DNA of 64,000 nucleotides, taken from positions 186,001 to 250,000 of the forward strand of contig JBCAML010000016.1 in assembly GCA_038503075.1 (NCBI GenBank), in the 5' to 3' direction. Source of the stretch: Gyromitra esculenta. Its lineage: Eukaryota > Ascomycota > Pezizomycetes > Pezizales > Discinaceae. A program made the translations under genes and the position numbers. Position 1 is the stretch's first letter; the number at the start of each line of letters is the position of its first letter. Positions 59,006-64,000 of this stretch are shown here, one piece after another. The notes under the pieces were generated by a model. It made no database searches. It was not told where the DNA came from and was given only the letters and a program-made list of their open reading frames with translations.

Positions 59006-62000
59006 AGCTGCTACAGGTAGATGAAGAATCGATTAGTAGTGCTGCCTTTATAAAGAACAAATTAGAGCGATGTCGAGGATTACCGCTTATGGACAATGAT
59101 GACAAACACTTTCGGATAATTGACTAAATCTGGTATCTCCGAGGTACTTGCAGCAACCAGCAAATTATATATGGGGCTGTTGTGCTTCCAGATTTCAGAA
59201 CACAGCGTTGCAACGACCACAGCCTCTAAAGTACCTGTACACAACGTGTAATTTGCCGGTTGCCACAAGTACCAGACTCCAAATAAATACGGTACAGCAA
59301 TAGTAATAGTATTGGTAGCGATTATACACAAAAAAGAGGCTCTAACAATTCAATATTAGCAACAAGAATTTCTAACATCGCTTATTAGATATATAGTTTC
59401 TTAATACACCCCATGTAGTTTTGCTAGTTTACAAGCTATAGATTATTCGGCAGTATGCCTGAGCCTTCGCTGGGATGAAGCAGTTACCGGCAAAGTATAG
59501 AGTTCTTCGTTGCTAATTAGTCGATGCGCGCAAAAGAGGAATGGTTAACTCGAGGACGCCAGTCACTGAGCGATACCGATCCCTCTTAGTATTATCGGTC
59601 TGAGTTCTTGTCGAGCGATTAGTCATTCACCTATTAATTTGGTATATTGAAATTCAAGTTCTACTTATTTATGTCGCCGCTGCCTCTCAGTCTCTCCACA
59701 GAAAATACCATCCCTAACCATAATAATATCTCTTCTCGCCAAAACACTAGTTCCCCGAATCAAATAGTAAAGACGATTTGTTTGACTCAGTTACAAACCT
59801 CTTTCAGTTAGCTCAACTTGCCTATCACTGCCACTGCGGCTACATCACAATTACTACAAGCATAGATACATGTATATGTAGGCCGGGGCAAGTAGCGAAT
59901 GACGTGTGCCCTTTTTTGACCGGTTATCCCGAAAAATAGGGGCCCGGGTGGTTGTCGACAAAGTGGCTTTGGTGAGACAGCTACTGGATGATAAATATGA
60001 TCCTACCAGAGTTTTTTTGTATCTTTCGGTGCAGTAATAAAGTTTTGAAGTCTTGGGTTTAGGGTGGGGTTTGGGTGTTCTGGCGGGAGAAAAATGAAAA
60101 ATGCAACATTCTGGGGGGCTGGTTGCCTCAGTTTATTTGCTATCAACAATAAATCATTTCTCAAAAAAAAAACAGAAATTCACTAAAACTCCATATAATC
60201 GAAAAAGGAAAAATCGAAAAAATAACAATAGCAATAGCAATCATGTACCCTTAGAACTTAGTAGCAACCTTTAAATTGAAAACTAGAGCTTTTCTGACTT
60301 TCCGTCTTGGGTGTGTTTTTCATGGTCTCAAAAGACTGCCAAACCGGGCCCTGTCGCATTATAGCTCACATACTCAAGCACTCATTAAATACCGGGAAAT
60401 TTTGTAACAAGCTGCACGCGCGCCTCACCCCTTAAAGTAACCGAATAAGCTACGACGATGAAGAGATAATAGCAGCTAGGCACAATTATATATATTTGAC
60501 TGCAGAGTGGGGATTGGCTCATAATGTAATCAATTCTGTTTATTTGGAGCTGTGGTTGGTGGGGTGGGCTCGTTGTCACACTTCCCAGTATCTAGTGAAC
60601 GCCTAAGTACATGTAGGCACACCTTAATCGATGCTTGCACTAGAGTCGGGCCTGGGTGAATGATGAGAGGAGTAGAAGATCCTACGCCTTAGGGCCGGTA
60701 TCCCTTTTGGTGTGAGCGTATATCTTTCCCCTATTTCTCCGGAAGTGGGAGAAACCCTTTCCAATGCCTGCACACTAACCATACACCCTTTCTCATACCC
60801 TCCAGCACCAAGCATGATCGGAGAAACACAGAAACATCTACCTAAGACAGCATTTTGAGTAAGCGCACTGCTATGCTACTTCGGATTTCTTAAACCGATA
60901 TTTTAGGATAGCGTCAAATATAGGAAGTAGGCTGGGTGAGTTGAATGGTGGATAAATAAATTAATAGTCTGGATTATCCGGATTATCCGATATATCCGGC
61001 TACAAAAATCTTATTAAGTATACATTGCTAGAACTCATACTGCTATATTTAAGCGAGGCTTAGCCAGAGCATGCTGGCGCGCCCAAAAGCTGAGAGAGTT
61101 TTTTGCCCATTACAGTACAGGGCGGGTATATATAGGGTTTCTGTGTGTCTCCAATCATATTTGGTGTTGGAAAGGCTGTGTTATTTATTTATTTAATTTT
61201 ATCACTAGGCACGTTCAGCCATAGGGTATCGTTGGAAAAGATTGTGTGACCAGTGCGCGGGCATCCGAAAGGGTTTCTCTTGCCCAGCTTCTACGGTAGA
61301 TAAACTAAGTACAAGAAAACCTCACCACTCCTTCCACGCCCACCACACTGAGAAGTCAACTATAAAGCGAACAAACTCCGAAGACAGCCATTGCCCGAAA
61401 AACACACCGCTACTCACCAAGATCCCACAGCCAACGAGATAACTCCAGTCATCATCTACCACCAAAAGACACCATAAATTTCTAGCTAAAAGTGTATTCG
61501 GATACCGTTAAATTCACCTCCTCCGCCGCTGGCACAACACTTAACTACATCGGACGTGGTCCGCACTGGGATATATCATTTCCGGTGTGTGTGTGGCGGA
61601 CAACCCACATTGGTAGGACTCAACTATAAGTCAATAGTTTTAACGGGGAAGATCAGCGTCTGGACGCTATTATCCTTGTTGATCCCTAAGAACCAATTCG
61701 CAGCAATCCGCAAGTCTTCTGCGGTGTTATTAAGTGTGGAATTGATACTAAATTTTATAATTTTCACTGCAGCTTCTCGCTATCTATATAGCTGGTTATT
61801 CTCAAACAGCGCATACGAGAAGTCTTTAGGACACTAGTTTGCCTTCAGGGATCGATTTCTACACTCAAAAACTTCCTACTGTGCATCGGCAACACTCATA
61901 CGCATTGTGTCTGAGTGCGCACTGTTTACTCCCTTTATCAAAACTATACAACCAACTACATGTAGTTGCCGAGTTTTGAGTATTATAGACATCTAGGCTG

Positions 62001-62164
62001 CGGCTAGCAAATCAACAGACGGCCTGTTATCCCCTGATCCACTAGTAACCTCCATCCCATTCCCATTCACACACACACACACACACACACACCCTATCTA
62101 CTCTACCACATACCTCCCCCAATCCCGAACCTTTAAAAAAAAGAAGGGTGTCAAAAAGCAAGAA
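59006..62164. other. long gene-poor spacer
   Basis: About 3.2 kb of mostly AT-rich DNA. It holds short GGATTATCC words near 60.97 kb, a CA microsatellite at 62068-62092 and a TATA-like GGTATATATAGG at about 61.13 kb. Frames at 61242-61442 and 61556-61837 lack a good start codon and family resemblance. Confidence 0.4.
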
Positions 62165-62265
62165 TGATAGGAGTGGGACTTGAACCCACGCTCGTTTCCG
62201 AACCAGGATACAATGTTAAGCTTAAAACCTTAACCTGGCGCCATAACCAACTCGGCCATCCTACC
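62165..62265 (-). tRNA. tRNA-Leu(AAG) with a ~19-nt intron
   Basis: On the minus strand the acceptor GGTAGGA pairs with TCCTATC (one G-U), discriminator A. The D arm is GCCGAGTTGGTTATGGC. Anticodon stem CCAGG/CCTGG encloses TTAAGG, a ~19-nt insertion, and T, giving anticodon AAG. A variable arm (TTCGGAAACGAGC) and a T arm with TTCAAGT complete a type II tRNA-Leu. Confidence 0.93.
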
Positions 62266-62895
62266 CGAATGCCAAGTCAACGACGCACAAAGAGCATATA
62301 TATAAACTGTGGGCGACGTATGTAACGTTTCACCGTAGCCTGTGTGCCCATCATTACCGGTTATAGGATGAAATGAAGATCGAACAACCCCAACCCACGC
62401 TCTCGGCTTTTCGCGTTACCTAAAAGAATGATACATCCCTGTTCGCTAACTTTTGGTAGATACATGGTTTTTCGAGGCCGTGGACAGTTAAGTGAGAAAT
62501 TAGCACTGCGGCGTTGTATTCGACGGCGCTAGGCGTGATCGTGGATGGATGGATTTGGCGCCAGCAGTGTGTAGTTGTTGATTGTAATATTTAGGTTAGA
62601 CCGGGGTACTGACGCCACGATCGAGTGATTATCCATGATCCAACGAAGCGAGAAAAACGAGCCCCATTCACTACACCATGCAAGATTCCATGTAATCGAA
62701 GCGAATCACATATGAATAAATAGTATCCTAATATACCTCAAGCAGGGTAATTGGCGTCTACAATGCTCCCAGCCAAGATTGCGGAGTTGAGCGAAAAATC
62801 CTAACGCAGAGGACATGTATCCCCTTTGGCGTAGGACTATAATCTTTCTAAGATCCAGTTGCAACCAGCACCAACTTCATGAGAAAGCTACAATC
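62266..62895. other. spacer between tRNA-Leu and the MITE-like element
   Basis: No gene is seen. GGCGTGATCGTGGATGG near 62.53 kb and CCACGATCGAGTGATTATCC near 62.61 kb form a weak inverted pair. Confidence 0.35.
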
Positions 62896-63059
62896 CCGTA
62901 TTTACTCGAAAAATTGGGTAACGTGCTTTCTCGGATCTAACTTAAATTAGTTTAGAAACGACCCGAAATCGGCTTAGATACGCCGCTCAATCTCTGACAA
63001 ATTCCTTCGCGGGTTAGTGGCGAAGTGAATACGCTACCCAATTTTTCGAGCAAATACGG
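62896..63059. repeat. MITE-like element, ~28 bp terminal inverted repeats
   Basis: The left end CCGTATTTACTCGAAAAATT (then GGGTAACG) and the right end, an inverted copy (CGCTACCCAATTTTTCGAGC then AAATACGG), match in 26 of 28 positions. The span is 164 bp with no open frame. It ends 78 bp from the tRNA-Glu gene. Confidence 0.7.
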
Positions 63060-63137
63060 TACCTTGGCTTACAGCCAAGCCATACCTAATCCTAGCTAGC
63101 GTCTCTCGCTCCCGATTTCCAAAAAGAAAAGAACAAC

Positions 63138-63209
63138 TTCCGTTGCGGGGAATTGAACCCCGATCTAGTCGGTGAGAGCGACTGATGCTAACCATTACAC
63201 CACAACGGA
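63138..63209 (-). tRNA. tRNA-Glu(CUC), second identical copy
   Basis: The mature sequence is identical to the plus-strand copy at 24476-24547: perfect acceptor stem, loop CTCTCAC with anticodon CUC, T-loop TTCAATT. A T/C-rich downstream stretch could act as terminator. Confidence 0.96.
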
Positions 63210-63348
63210 TTATGTTTACTCCGAGAATGTGATCCGCCAAATACCACCACCACAAAAAAAAGCAATAAAAACTCTATTCATCCCCGTTACAAAACAAACG
63301 CCTAATACACCCCCATTTACAAAAGAAACAAAAAACAAAAAAAAGGGC

Positions 63349-64000
63349 TTAGCAATTAGATTCCTCCCTTAACCACGGTGGCGAAAACGCCCTATCGTAT
63401 TCCAGGTGCGGATTAAACAATTCAATAAACTACCCCTCCCCCCCACATCAGCATTCTCCTTTTTCACCCCCCCAACCCAAACATCAGAGAGCGGCAATGC
63501 CCCCCCCAAAAAAGAAAAACCGAACTAAACTCACCTCTAAGTCCGCCTCCCCTTTCTCACCCGCATACCTCCCGTACTCCGCATGGGTAGCGGCCAAGCT
63601 CCAGCCCTGCAGGACGCGTCGCATGCAGCCGACCAGAACGCCGGCGCGGTGCTTCCCCTTGTTCGAGTGCACGAGCACGGGGTAGTTCCGGCGGTCGAGC
63701 AGGATCAGCAGCGCGGCGGCGATGATTTCGGGGTTCTGGGAGAGGAAGGGCTCCTTGACGGCGGGCTGGTGGAAGTGGTGGAGCGTGATGTTGTTAGCGG
63801 CGCACCAGGCGGTGTTTTCGGGGAGGTAGGCTTGGTCGCCGAGGTAGCTGGGTTGGGTTAGTTAGGTGGTGAAGGAGGGAGAAGGGAGGAGGGAGGGAAG
63901 GAGGGGGACATTATGGTTTTGAGGCTGAGACGCTCGAGCATTGGAAAGTTGATTTGAAGAGGGTAGCCACTGCGGTAGACTCCGGTTGCGACGAGCTGGA
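63349..64000 (-). CDS. Siw14/Oca-type dual-specificity phosphatase homologue, catalytic Cys replaced by Ser (partial, 5' end outside)
   Basis: Siw14-type enzymes are cysteine phosphatases, several of which act on inositol pyrophosphates; Oca relatives form a complex. Three exon parts are visible: 64000-63910, 63847-63535 and 63429-63349. They read QLVATGVYRSGYPLQINFPM, then LPENTAWCAANNITLHHFHQ and the P-loop VLVHSNKGKHRAGVLVGCMR, with LQGWS and YGRYAGEKG, and end FIELFNPHLEYDRAFSPPWL. The expected signature is H-C-x5-R, but the codon at 63666-63664 is TCG (Ser). Hydrolysis through a Cys-phosphate should be lost, so this is a predicted pseudophosphatase unless that subfamily uses Ser normally. 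The first visible intron has an unusual GTCCCC donor; the second uses GTGAGT and TAG. The frame and family spacing hold across both. The GC-rich codon use contrasts with the AT-rich flank. Confidence 0.85.

Noticed and set aside
61556..61837. 93-codon frame with two hydrophobic stretches
   Set aside because: It begins with GTG, not ATG, has no good splice-extended version and no recognisable family.
58575..63059. Inverted repeats considered as a CRISPR array
   Set aside because: They are paired inverted arms, not regularly spaced direct repeats, and the genome is eukaryotic.
63583..63861. 92-codon plus-strand frame at the window end
   Set aside because: It is the antisense shadow of the phosphatase-like exon, whose minus-strand frame carries the P-loop and family spacing.

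Overview
The window is nuclear DNA of a filamentous ascomycete (Pezizomycotina). The evidence is short GT-AG introns (about 49-83 nt) with CTAAC/CTGAC-like branch sites, class IV chitin synthase with its prenylated Sel1-repeat activator, class I myosin, SIN3 and a Polo kinase of fungal type, and tRNA genes carrying small introns. The wide repeat-littered spacers would suit an early-diverging group such as Pezizomycetes, but the genus cannot be decided from what is visible.

Layout. 0-0.3 kb: 5' end of a class I myosin gene (minus). 2.5-3.5 kb: a broken ankyrin-repeat gene. 4.1-5.3 kb: a proline-rich coiled-coil protein of unknown role (minus). 5.3-9.5 kb: spacer with several hairpin (MITE-like) elements and tRNA-Ser. 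9.6-13.4 kb: class IV (CHS3-type) chitin synthase (minus). 14.4-20.9 kb: long gene-poor, repeat-like DNA. 20.9-23.3 kb: SKT5/CHS4-type chitin synthase activator (plus). 24.5 kb: tRNA-Glu. 25.2-25.9 kb: a small three-exon gene. 26.2-28.8 kb: a C2H2 protein with internal ~40-residue repeats (minus). 29.9-31.0 and 31.6-34.8 kb: OPA3-like gene and Polo kinase, divergent. 35.6-36.5 kb: F-box-like protein. 37.9-43.5 kb: SIN3 corepressor in eight exons. 43.5-48.1 kb: spacer. 48.1-51.5 kb: WD40 protein. 52.2-58 kb: an accessory-looking block with a MITE-like element, an ankyrin/zinc-finger gene and a second gene that shares the same zinc-finger module. 58-63 kb: repeat-rich spacer with tRNA-Leu and a second tRNA-Glu. 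63.3-64 kb: 3' part of a Siw14/Oca-type phosphatase homologue whose catalytic Cys is Ser.

How the genes relate. The clearest functional pair is the CHS3-type chitin synthase and its SKT5/CHS4-type activator, about 7.6 kb apart and transcribed away from each other. SIN3, the Polo kinase, OPA3 and myosin I are ordinary housekeeping genes. The least described parts are the paired zinc-finger-module genes at 52.9-57.9 kb, the repeat protein at 26-29 kb, the small gene at 25.2-25.9 kb, and the predicted pseudophosphatase. Gene models were built by hand from reading frame, splice signals and family motifs; exon boundaries are inferred, not supported by transcripts.
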